Positions 8,737-15,768 of a stretch of 42,297 nucleotides of DNA are shown one piece after another. The notes under the pieces are model-generated. The model was not told the DNA's origin. It saw only the letters and a list, made by a program, of their open reading frames with translations, and did no database searches. How positions within the stretch are numbered: position 1 is the first letter of the stretch; each line of letters opens with the position of its first letter. The position numbers and the translations under genes are program-made. The stretch comes from Gallionella sp. GTDB taxonomy: Bacteria > Pseudomonadota > Gammaproteobacteria > Burkholderiales > Gallionellaceae. Where the stretch lies: assembly GCA_024641025.1 (NCBI GenBank), contig JAHEDW010000017.1, forward strand, positions 1 through 42,297, written 5' to 3'.

Positions 8737-9876
8737 CTACTCGGCAACTTGTGCAGAGTAATAAGTTGCAATCCCTTCAATGGTGGCATCAAAATATAAA
8801 ATGGAACTCATCCGATGCATGGCAGAATTGCCGCGGTCGCCATCACGATAAACAGAAAGTGCATTTATCAAATAGGTGCGATTTTGTCCCTTGAGTTTGG
8901 GAGCCAACATTTCAGGATTTGTTCCGCCAAGGTTGTGGCAAATGTCGCATTTTTGAGCGAGCGTAGGAATCGGTTCAGGCGGAACAAAGCTCACCTGCAT
9001 TGGTTGCTCAGATGCGAAATATTCGGCGATCTTCGCGATTTCATTATCCTTGAACTCACCGATTAACTGATGCATCGTGCTGTGCTCACGAACCTTGTCA
9101 CGATAGGCTTTGATCATCTTGTTTAGGTATTCCACATCTTGCCCGGCCAAATTGGGAATACTGACGTCCTCACTTGAGCCCATAGAGCCGTGGCACTTAT
9201 TACAGTTGTAGGTGAATTGCTTGCCCTCATACGGATTGGCAACTTTACTGGCGTGAGGTTTTGCCTTGTTCATTCCAAAGTAAATGGCTATATTTTCGAT
9301 GTCGGCTAGACTCAGGTTTGTCAATTTTTCGTGCATTGTCGGCATAGTACGTGTTCCGTCTTGATACGCCCGGGTAGCCTTGACGATGTATTGTGGATGC
9401 TGTCCAGCCAAGTGCGGAACGCCAGCTTCTTTTGGATTCCCATCTATACCATGGCAACTGGCACAGGGTTTGCTGAGCTGTTCTCCACGATCAAAATAGG
9501 AATAAGCGCTGCTGGTTTCTTCTAGTTTTTTCAGGGGGGGAAGGCTCGCGTAGTAGCCAAGCACATTGCGCAGTTGTGCCGGCTTCAAATCCTTGGTGAT
9601 GTCCATGGAGGAACCGCTGCTCCCCGAGCGTTTGCCATGATCGTATGTCTGAACCACCTTGAGAAGATAAGCCTCTACCTGGGCGGCCAGATTTGGTATG
9701 TTGTCCTTTACCCCGCGACCGTCCATGCCATGACAAGATGAACAACTTTTTAATGCGATCTCCTTTCCTGAAGCGAGATCCAATGGAAGCTGCTGGAGAT
9801 TTTTTTGCTCTTGCTTGTCAGAACACCCTGCTAGAAGGACTAGCAGTAAGGAGATACCTGCAACATATTTGTTCAT
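8737..9876 (-). CDS. Tetraheme cytochrome c lipoprotein of four tandem c4/c553-type domains
   Basis: The 379 residues start with a lipoprotein signal (VLLAGC, lipidated Cys18). Four heme sites follow, CSSCH (45-49), CASCH (138-142), CNKCH (225-229) and CDICH (310-314), spaced 85-93 residues apart. Each repeat has a P-L-A/K-x-Q element (IPNLAAQ, VPHLAGQ, IPNLAGQ, APKLKGQ) and a late Met likely to be the axial ligand (MDIT, MHEK, MHQL, MHRM). It is therefore a string of four cytochrome c4-like domains on a membrane tether, in effect a doubled c4. A perfect FNR-type box lies 172 bp upstream. The start has a good ribosome-binding site (GAGGAAATC). It may relay electrons along the membrane between bc1 or the multiheme complex and a terminal acceptor or donor. 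Confidence 0.88.
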   Translation of the reverse strand: MNKYVAGISLLLVLLAGCSDKQEQKNLQQLPLDLASGKEIALKSCSSCHGMDGRGVKDNIPNLAAQVEAYLLKVVQTYDHGKRSGSSGSSMDITKDLKPAQLRNVLGYYASLPPLKKLEETSSAYSYFDRGEQLSKPCASCHGIDGNPKEAGVPHLAGQHPQYIVKATRAYQDGTRTMPTMHEKLTNLSLADIENIAIYFGMNKAKPHASKVANPYEGKQFTYNCNKCHGSMGSSEDVSIPNLAGQDVEYLNKMIKAYRDKVREHSTMHQLIGEFKDNEIAKIAEYFASEQPMQVSFVPPEPIPTLAQKCDICHNLGGTNPEMLAPKLKGQNRTYLINALSVYRDGDRGNSAMHRMSSILYFDATIEGIATYYSAQVAE

Positions 9877-9931
9877 GATTTCCTCTGGTTTGATCTTTCG
9901 TTATTTGAGGGGCTCTAAACATCATAATATG

Positions 9932-9953
9932 TGCGTTCTACATGAGAAACGCA
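9932..9953 (-). repeat. Stem-loop in the leader of the tetraheme gene
   Basis: TGCGTT at 9932-9937 is inversely repeated as AACGCA at 9948-9953, with a 10-nt loop. It lies in the predicted 5' untranslated region between the FNR-type promoter and the ATG at 9876. It could affect mRNA stability or translation. It is short and could be chance. Confidence 0.35.
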
Positions 9954-10023
9954 AGATGTAAAGCAAGCAAAGAGTAGGTACACCCTCATGCAAATCTTCC
10001 GCAATAATTTAACACAATCAAAA

Positions 10024-10061
10024 TACTACGTGATGCAAAACATATATTGATATATATCAAA
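10024..10061 (-). promoter_or_regulatory. FNR/ANR-type box and putative promoter of the tetraheme cytochrome
   Basis: TTGATATATATCAA at 10048-10061 is a perfect match to the known FNR consensus TTGAT-N4-ATCAA. On the minus strand a -10-like TAGTAT (10029-10024) lies 19 bp beyond it. This spacing fits a class II activated promoter and nearly equals that at the second FNR box (12657-12670). The predicted transcript would have a leader of roughly 140 nt. The site is downstream of hemG and so is unlikely to serve that gene. Regulation by oxygen is inferred from the motif. Confidence 0.7.
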
Positions 10062-10150
10062 ATTATTTAAATTTATTAAGGTATATCGATGAAAAGCTTC
10101 AAATATTGTCTACGCGAAAGCCGAGTTACGCAAACAGTGAACTTGTCAGG

Positions 10151-10678
10151 TTACATATTACATACAGTTAGACCGAAGTTTTCTACTTGTTTCCAATCCG
10201 TAAAATCTACAATCGTATTAGGGTCGGTTGGTCCCTTGGTCATCCACATGATAATACGTATCATCTGTCTGTCCCAGAAGCGATACTTCTTGTAATCAAT
10301 CTTCCCGGCGAAAACTGCGAGCGCTTTTGGTTGCCAAGATGATTGCTTCAGAAACTTCTTCAAATATGGATTCGTCTCAGGTCGGCTTTTTTCTGGCTTG
10401 CGAGCAACAACATTTACTGAGAAGAATGCATTCGGCTTGCTGTCCAGAATCTTCTCGTTCAGCCTGACGAACTCGTAAACATGGGTTCTGTGCTTTCCGT
10501 AGCGGATACTCGCTCCGATCACCACCTTGTCGTATGGCATTATGTCTATATCTGGTTCGTCTGCAATTGACACCACCTTTGCCAGGTGAGCTTGCCTCAC
10601 AATGATTTCTTGAAGTCGCAGACAGATTTCAAGCGTGTGGCCATCTGTAGATGAATATGCAATTAGAATCCTAGTCAT
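10151..10678 (-). CDS. hemG: Menaquinone-dependent protoporphyrinogen IX dehydrogenase (flavodoxin family)
   Basis: The flavodoxin-like protein has an N-terminal FMN-binding loop (YSSTDGHT) and blocks shared with E. coli HemG as I recall it: VVIGASIRYGKH, FFSVNVVARKPEKS, and near the C-terminus IDYKKYRFWDRQMI and FTDWKQVENF. HemG oxidises protoporphyrinogen IX to protoporphyrin IX and passes electrons to the quinone pool. I chose ATG at 10678 (175 residues) because MTRILIAYSS aligns with the family N-terminus. A TTG at 10717 with an upstream GCAGGA would add 13 residues and cannot be excluded. Its place amid cytochrome genes fits a demand for heme. Confidence 0.85.
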   Translation of the reverse strand: MTRILIAYSSTDGHTLEICLRLQEIIVRQAHLAKVVSIADEPDIDIMPYDKVVIGASIRYGKHRTHVYEFVRLNEKILDSKPNAFFSVNVVARKPEKSRPETNPYLKKFLKQSSWQPKALAVFAGKIDYKKYRFWDRQMIRIIMWMTKGPTDPNTIVDFTDWKQVENFGLTVCNM

Positions 10679-10869
10679 GATCAGCAATGAAAACAAATTG
10701 TTTTGATGTACAGTCAATTGTTATTCCTGCTCCAAAAGATTGCAAGTCGTCGTATATCAAAATAGATGACGAAGAGTAGATCGGCCATAAGGCAAAAATT
10801 GAAGAATGCGTCTGAGAAATATTATTGAACGAAGCGCGTGTGTATATGGGTAGTTTTTTTTACGCGGAG

Positions 10870-10875
10870 TATAAT
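10870..10875 (+). promoter_or_regulatory. Possible -10 element for the membrane cytochrome gene
   Basis: A perfect TATAAT lies 34 bp before the ATG at 10909. It is preceded by an eight-T tract at 10854-10861. No good -35 hexamer is seen at 16-18 bp spacing, so an activator may be needed, or the match may be chance. Confidence 0.4.
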
Positions 10876-10908
10876 GGTCGATGAGCAGCTATCATTAAGG
10901 ACGGCGCA

Positions 10909-11649
10909 ATGAAGAATGCTGGTATGAAGGGTTTTGCACTTTCGGATATGTCTTTGCCAGTAAAGGCGCTGTTTACCGGTTACCTGCTCGCGGTGGGATT
11001 GGGCTTGTGCATGGCAGGAGTTCAGATCATGCTGACCCACGGCATGGCAGACGGCAAGGTTGGCTTGTCTGTCGACGATATTGTGTATAGTTACTACGGC
11101 GATCGTAGCGGCTCCACTTTGGAATCCAAGCTCAATGGCTCAATGCAAAACAACGCCCCTCCTGAGGTGCGCTTAGAAATGATCAAATGGGTGAGAGCAG
11201 GCGCACCTGAGAATGAATGGGAAAGCACCATCAAACCTCATGTGGTCAAGTATTGTGGTGTTTGTCACGAGAATATCCCGGGTCTTGCAAACATCTCCAA
11301 AAAGGAAGTGATGTACACGATGACCAAGGTAAGCGAAGGTGCATCCGTATCAACGCTAACGCGCGTTTCTCATATCCACCTTTTTGGAATCTCGTTCATT
11401 TTTTTCATGGTGGGGTGGATATTCTCTTATGCTGACGGATTTTCCCCAATCGTAAAGGCGTTCTTGATTTTCACGCCATTTGGTTTTTTGATTCTAGACA
11501 TTGTCTCTTGGTGGTTGACGAAAATGAATCCAAACTTCGCCTGGCTGGTTATCATTGGCGGTTTTGGATACAGCCTGGCTTCTACGGTGATGATTTTTAC
11601 GTCGCTTTATCAGCTTTGGTTTAAGAATCGCAGGACTCAAATTGATTGA
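10909..11649 (+). CDS. Membrane protein with one periplasmic c-type heme site, family not recognised
   Basis: The 246 residues have a first membrane helix (about 18-42), a periplasmic stretch of about 110 residues with one heme site (CGVCH, 116-120), then three more helices (about 155-175, 181-204 and 210-236). Histidines at the start of helix 2 (SHIHLF, His155 and His157) might bind a second, b-type heme. AAGGACGG serves as the ribosome-binding site. I do not recognise the family. It sits between the FNR-linked cytochromes and petABC, so a quinol-linked or cytochrome-docking role is possible but unproven. Topology is judged from hydrophobicity by eye. Confidence 0.75.
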   Translation: MKNAGMKGFALSDMSLPVKALFTGYLLAVGLGLCMAGVQIMLTHGMADGKVGLSVDDIVYSYYGDRSGSTLESKLNGSMQNNAPPEVRLEMIKWVRAGAPENEWESTIKPHVVKYCGVCHENIPGLANISKKEVMYTMTKVSEGASVSTLTRVSHIHLFGISFIFFMVGWIFSYADGFSPIVKAFLIFTPFGFLILDIVSWWLTKMNPNFAWLVIIGGFGYSLASTVMIFTSLYQLWFKNRRTQID

Positions 11650-11821
11650 TATTCGACAATCCTGATTGGCAATTACTAATGCATTCGGATGGTCGCTGAT
11701 CAGAGTAAATCCTGCTAAAGTAGTTTTGCAGGAATCTTGGGAACTGATGGTATTTCGCAATGCATAGCAGAATTGCCGGTGAAATTATTAGAAATTTTGT
11801 CTTGAAAGAGGGATTATCTCA

Positions 11822-12223
11822 ATGAAGCAACACATGAAAAACACCATTCTGCCGGTCGGCATCGCTGCCACGGCGCTTCTTTTTGTAATGACAAGCTTTC
11901 CTGCGCTTGCAATAGATGAAGTCAGCTACAAGAAGGATATTCGTCCTATCCTCAACGATTATTGCTTGAGTTGCCATAAACCCGGTGGCAAGGGGTACGA
12001 AAAAAGCGGGCTGGATATGCGCTCCTATAAGAGCCTGATGAAGGGAACCAAGTATGGTTCGGTGATCAAGCCTGGAGACAGTTATACCAGCATCCTGATC
12101 CAGGCGGTGGAAGGACGCGTTCACCCTTCCATCAGGATGCCCTACGGAATGAGTGGCGGACTGGCCAAGGACAAGATTGAACTGCTTAGAAAATGGGTCC
12201 AGCAAGGGGCCAAGGAAAACTAA
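11822..12223 (+). CDS. Periplasmic monoheme cytochrome, planctomycete-type (PSCyt1-like)
   Basis: The 133 residues have a signal peptide (about 1-30, ending PALA) and one heme site (CLSCH near residues 48-52). The pattern YKKDIRPILNDYCLSCH, then LDMRSYKSLMKG, then IKPGDSYTSILI and a C-terminal LLRKWVQQGAKEN is typical of the short cytochrome domains called planctomycete type. The start has GAGGGA upstream. It lies 172 bp after the membrane cytochrome on the same strand, and the two may be co-transcribed. The electron partner is unknown. Confidence 0.85.
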   Translation: MKQHMKNTILPVGIAATALLFVMTSFPALAIDEVSYKKDIRPILNDYCLSCHKPGGKGYEKSGLDMRSYKSLMKGTKYGSVIKPGDSYTSILIQAVEGRVHPSIRMPYGMSGGLAKDKIELLRKWVQQGAKEN

Positions 12224-12225
12224 GC

Positions 12226-12250
12226 AAAAAAAGCCGGCTTTCGCCGGCCT
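12226..12250 (-). terminator. Terminator between two convergent cytochrome genes
   Basis: GCCGGC (12233-12238), loop TTTC, GCCGGC (12243-12248). Read on the minus strand the stem is followed by seven T residues, so it is a strong terminator for the small cytochrome gene ending at 12274. On the plus strand only two T residues follow, so termination of the 11822-12223 transcript would be weaker. Confidence 0.8.
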
Positions 12251-12273
12251 TGGTCAAAGTGAGCAGACCAAAT

Positions 12274-12600
12274 CTATTTCTGTCCAAGGATCCAAGTCAC
12301 CATGGATGAGATGCTTGCATCACTCACGGATGAGGGCGTGGCAGGCATCGGCATGGGCATATTGGGGAAGGAACCGGCGCCACCGCTTCGCACCTTCTTT
12401 TCAAGCATGGCTTGTGCATTTTTGTCACCAGCATATTTTGTCGCAATATCTTTCAAGGATGGGCCAATGCCTGACTTGGCAGGTGCGTGACAAGAACCAC
12501 AACCGCTATTATTGAAAAGTGCTCCTCCGTCATCTGCGGCAATTGCCGGGGCAGAGATACAGATTGAAGCGGTAAGAGCGATAAGCAAGCGAACTTTCAT
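12274..12600 (-). CDS. Periplasmic monoheme cytochrome c (c551/c8-like)
   Basis: The 108 residues have a signal peptide (1-21, ending AIA), a heme site (CGSCH near 34-38) and a Met ligand region in a short proline-methionine stretch (PNMPMPMPATP near 79-89) typical of c551-class carriers. The protein would be about 87 residues after cleavage, normal for the class. A strong ribosome-binding site (AAGGAGACC) and a perfect FNR-type box (12657-12670) lie upstream. It is divergent from petABC and could be the soluble acceptor of cytochrome c1. Confidence 0.9.
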   Translation of the reverse strand: MKVRLLIALTASICISAPAIAADDGGALFNNSGCGSCHAPAKSGIGPSLKDIATKYAGDKNAQAMLEKKVRSGGAGSFPNMPMPMPATPSSVSDASISSMVTWILGQK

Positions 12601-12631
12601 GAAGGTCTCCTTTTGTGAATGAGGCGCACAA

Positions 12632-12670
12632 ATTACACCTAGCCACGATTTACGTATTGATATAAATCAA
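12632..12670 (-). promoter_or_regulatory. FNR/ANR-type box and promoter of the c551-like cytochrome
   Basis: TTGATATAAATCAA at 12657-12670 matches the FNR consensus perfectly. On the minus strand a -10-like TGTAAT (12637-12632) lies 20 bp beyond, placing the box near -40, the position of class II FNR activation. The leader would be about 20-25 nt with a clear ribosome-binding site. The box is also about 153 bp upstream of petA, so effects on petABC are possible but less likely. Confidence 0.75.
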
Positions 12671-12822
12671 GATTTGACCGTTATTGCCGGCGCAAGATAC
12701 AACAAAAGATAATTGTGATGTCGCGATTTTTGCGTATTGTGACGAAAAAATTGATTGCGTGTAGAATGCGATACTGCATTAGTAAATGGTAATATTCGTA
12801 AGCTTAGATTTTGGAGAAGGCA

Positions 12823-13335
12823 ATGGCTGAATATGATGATTTGGACGATACCGGGCGGCGTGACTTTCTTTTAAAAGTGACCACAGTTGTTACTGGTGCC
12901 GGTGCAGTTGCAGCAAGTATACCCTTTGTTGCCAGCATGAATCCAAGTGCGGAACTACTTGCCAAGGCAAACACTGAAGTTGACCTGTCTGATATTCCTG
13001 TAGGGGGAATGCACACAGTTGCCTGGCAAGGGAAGCCAATCTTCATTTTGCATCGCACCCCGGAATCGATCAAGGCGATGGAAGCTACCAACGGTGGGCT
13101 CAAACCGGAGCAGGATAGTGATCGTGTCAAGAAGCCTGAGTGGCTGGTTGTGATTGGCGTATGTACGCATATGGGTTGCGTACCGAACAAGGAAGGCCCG
13201 GGATGGACATGCCATTGCCATGGCAGCCAATACGATGATAGTGGCCGTGTCCTTCGTGGTCCCGCACCCAATAATCTGGAAGTGCCGCCATACAGGTTTA
13301 TTGCAGACAATAAGATTATGATCGGTCAGGCATAG
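12823..13335 (+). CDS. petA: Rieske iron-sulfur subunit of cytochrome bc1
   Basis: From ATG 12823 the protein has 170 residues. A twin-arginine type N-terminus (GRRDFLLKV) is followed by one membrane anchor. The two cluster-binding motifs are CTHMGC and CHCHGSQYD, both intact, then GPAPNNLEVPPY. The subunit carries electrons from ubiquinol at the Qo site to cytochrome c1. An in-frame TTG four codons earlier is rejected because GGAGAAGG lies between it and the ATG at correct spacing. First gene of petABC, 9 bp before petB. Confidence 0.96.
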   Translation: MAEYDDLDDTGRRDFLLKVTTVVTGAGAVAASIPFVASMNPSAELLAKANTEVDLSDIPVGGMHTVAWQGKPIFILHRTPESIKAMEATNGGLKPEQDSDRVKKPEWLVVIGVCTHMGCVPNKEGPGWTCHCHGSQYDDSGRVLRGPAPNNLEVPPYRFIADNKIMIGQA

Positions 13336-13344
13336 GAGAAGTCC

Positions 13345-14580
13345 ATGGCAAACAAAATCATCGCTTGGATTGACCATCGCTTTCCGCTTACTAGCTTCAT
13401 AAAGCATGAGTTAACCGGATATCCAACACCGCGAAATCTAAGTTATTGGTGGAACTTCGGATTTCTGGCGGGCATCGTTTTGATGTTGCAAGTGCTTACA
13501 GGACTGTTTCTGGCAATGCATTACAAGCCCGATGCGGCCATGGCGTTCGACTCAATTCAGCACATCATGCGCGATGTGAATTACGGTTGGTTGTTGCGCT
13601 TCATGCACTCAACTGGTGCGTCCGCATTCTTTCTGGTGATCTACATCCATATGGCGCGTACGCTCTATTACGGCTCATACCGTGCTCCCCGTGAATTGAT
13701 GTGGTGGACCGGACAGGGCCTGCTATTGCTGCTAATGGCAACGGCCTTCATGGGGTACCTGTTGCCATGGGGGCAAATGTCTTTCTGGGGTGCGACCGTT
13801 ATTACCAATTTGTTTCGTGCCACTCCGTTCATTGGTGACCAGGTGGTGGTTTGGTTACGCGGCGATTACGCAGTAGGAGATGACACACTGACACGCTTTT
13901 TTGCGCTGCATTACCTGTTTCCATTCTTGATTATCGGGGCAGTAGTGATACATCTGGTTGCGCTGCACTCGGTACGAAGCAGCAACCCAAGCGGTATCGA
14001 CCTTGCTGACAAGGACAACATCCCATTCCATCCCTATTACACCATCAAGGATTTTTATGGACTTGGTGTTTTCCTGATGGCTTATTTTTTGGTTGTGTTC
14101 TTTTTTCCTCATAGCGTCCTTGAGCCTGCCAACAACATTCCGGCCAATCCGCTGATAACACCGGATCACATCGTTCCTGAATGGTACTTCCTGCCGTTCT
14201 ACGCAATCCTGCGCGCTGTGCCAAACATGGTTGGCGGAGTGGTGGCGATGGGATTGTCCGTAATAGTATTTGCCTTTATGCCATTTTTGGATCGTTCACG
14301 GATTCCCGGTGGCGGACGCTACCGCCCAGTGTATCGAATCATGTTCTATTTGTTCATACTGGACATACTGGTTCTGGGCTACGTCGGTTACGTTCCGCCG
14401 ACCAGCAAGACCATCATAATCGGACAAGTTGCGACTTTCATCTATTTTGGTTCGTTCATTCTTTTGCCTTTCATATCTAAAGCAGAAGATAAGTGGCTTT
14501 TCAAGCGCGGATTGCCGCCAAAGATACTCGCCTTGATTGCAAGCGAAGAGCAGGAAATCGCCAAAAGGGGAAAGCGATGA
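13345..14580 (+). CDS. petB: Cytochrome b subunit of cytochrome bc1
   Basis: The 411 residues give a full-length, unsplit cytochrome b with eight predicted helices. Heme-ligand histidines appear in helices B and D ([20 protein letters not shown] near residues 90-110 and [23 protein letters not shown] near 191-213). The Qo motif [13 protein letters not shown] is intact near residue 281. It binds two b hemes and runs the Q cycle in the inner membrane. A good ribosome-binding site (AGGAGAAG) precedes the ATG. The stop overlaps the petC start by ATGA. Confidence 0.97.
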   Translation: MANKIIAWIDHRFPLTSFIKHELTGYPTPRNLSYWWNFGFLAGIVLMLQVLTGLFLAMHYKPDAAMAFDSIQHIMRDVNYGWLLRFMHSTGASAFFLVIYIHMARTLYYGSYRAPRELMWWTGQGLLLLLMATAFMGYLLPWGQMSFWGATVITNLFRATPFIGDQVVVWLRGDYAVGDDTLTRFFALHYLFPFLIIGAVVIHLVALHSVRSSNPSGIDLADKDNIPFHPYYTIKDFYGLGVFLMAYFLVVFFFPHSVLEPANNIPANPLITPDHIVPEWYFLPFYAILRAVPNMVGGVVAMGLSVIVFAFMPFLDRSRIPGGGRYRPVYRIMFYLFILDILVLGYVGYVPPTSKTIIIGQVATFIYFGSFILLPFISKAEDKWLFKRGLPPKILALIASEEQEIAKRGKR

Positions 14581-15224
14581 AAAAGTCGATTGCATTGCTT
14601 TCACTGTGCTGGATTTGCATGTCTCCAACTTTTGCAGCGGAAAATAAACTTGAGAAGTTCCAGACTGATACCAGTGTTATAGCAGTGGAACGCGGGGTTG
14701 ATACGTTTATGAATGCCTGTCATGGCTGCCACAGCTTGAAATACGTTCACTATCGGGATTTGGCCAGATTTGGTATAGACAAGGAGAGGATTGCCACTTG
14801 GCGTGGTGATTCTACGCTCGACTCGGCAATGACCAGCCTGCTCTCTGATGAGGCAGCACTGCAATCATTTGGGAAGGTGCCTCCTGACTTGAGCATGATA
14901 GTCATGGCTCGGGAAGGTGGAGCTAGCTATGTGTTTGCTTATCTGACAGGGTACTACTTAACGCCGGAAGGAATGACCAGTAACCATCTATTTCCTCTGA
15001 CGAAGATGCCGGACGCACTTGAGATCAGCACCGCGACTGACTCGGTCAAGCGATCGGAAATAATGGAACAGGCACATGATATCGTTTCCTTTCTTTCATG
15101 GGCTGCTGATCCACAAAAGGCGGAACGAGAGTCGTTGGGATATTATGTAATCGGATACCTGATTATATTGACCGTACTGCTATACAACGTAAAACTTCAG
15201 GTTTGGTCTAAACTGAAAACCTAG
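14577..15224 (+). CDS. petC: Cytochrome c1 subunit of cytochrome bc1
   Basis: From ATG 14577 the protein has 215 residues. It has a signal peptide (about 1-20), the heme site CHGCH followed by SLKYVHYRD, a KVPPDLS motif, the Met ligand region PLTKMPDAL and a C-terminal membrane anchor (about 190-208). The ATGA overlap with petB and the [12 protein letters not shown] signal peptide decide this start; an upstream in-frame start at 14493 lies inside petB. In many betaproteobacteria sspA and sspB follow petC, but here they do not. Confidence 0.96.
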   Translation: MKKSIALLSLCWICMSPTFAAENKLEKFQTDTSVIAVERGVDTFMNACHGCHSLKYVHYRDLARFGIDKERIATWRGDSTLDSAMTSLLSDEAALQSFGKVPPDLSMIVMAREGGASYVFAYLTGYYLTPEGMTSNHLFPLTKMPDALEISTATDSVKRSEIMEQAHDIVSFLSWAADPQKAERESLGYYVIGYLIILTVLLYNVKLQVWSKLKT

Positions 15225-15344
15225 AAGACGTAGAACAAAGAGGTAGGATGGCGTTGACGTTAATTTTTCGCTACGGAATGCAGTCCTTCGCTTTACTTCG
15301 AAATAATCTTCGCAAGTTTCGCTTACATGTTCAGGGTATAAGCT

Positions 15345-15722
15345 ATGGAAAGGCAGTTAATCGCAATCGTGGGGCTGGGTAGAGTCGGCTCGACATTCCT
15401 GGCTGAATTGCTTGGGCAGCAAAACACTGGTGTAGAGATCGTTGCTGTTGTTGAAGATGCCAATACACCAGGTCTTGAACTTGCCAAGGCAAGCGGCATC
15501 AAGAATGCCAGCATAGATGAACTAGTTGCGATGGGTAATAGCCTGGACATTCTTTTCGACCTTACACATGATGCAACTGCAAGAAAGGTGCTCCGGGAGA
15601 AACTTAGGGTGTCAGGAAATCTTCACACGATAGTCGCAACTGAAAACATCGCACGCATGATCTTGATGCTGATTTCGAGTGGCGCTGATCTGCCGAAGCT
15701 GAATACCGGCATTGAATACTGA
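15345..15722 (+). CDS. Stand-alone NAD(P)-binding Rossmann-domain protein
   Basis: The 125 residues begin with a Rossmann motif (AIVGLGRVGSTFL, about 7-19) and continue as an alternating beta-alpha fold (VEIVAVVEDANTPGLELA, LDILFDLTHDATARKVL, HTIVATENIARMIL). This looks like the NAD-binding half of homoserine or aspartate dehydrogenase-like enzymes, but the catalytic and dimerisation half is missing. The frame ends cleanly at 15722, and the following gene is a different family. It may be a sensor or partner protein, or a truncated enzyme. The ribosome-binding site is weak (AGGG). Confidence 0.65.
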   Translation: MERQLIAIVGLGRVGSTFLAELLGQQNTGVEIVAVVEDANTPGLELAKASGIKNASIDELVAMGNSLDILFDLTHDATARKVLREKLRVSGNLHTIVATENIARMILMLISSGADLPKLNTGIEY

Positions 15723-15768
15723 GAATCTGCTTCCTCATGTTTGCGACCAAGCAACTCTGCAAGGTGTC

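Noticed and set aside
5674-9876. MtrAB/MtoAB-type outer-membrane conduit
   Set aside because: No porin-like beta-barrel gene is present, and the multiheme protein has a C-terminal inner-membrane helix rather than the features of a porin-embedded cytochrome.
10089-10295. 68-codon frame opposite hemG
   Set aside because: It lies mostly antisense to the well-supported hemG and has no motif.
15712-15768. TTG extension of the FAD oxidase
   Set aside because: It overlaps the preceding gene and reads through a stretch without family similarity; ATG 15769 has AAGG upstream.
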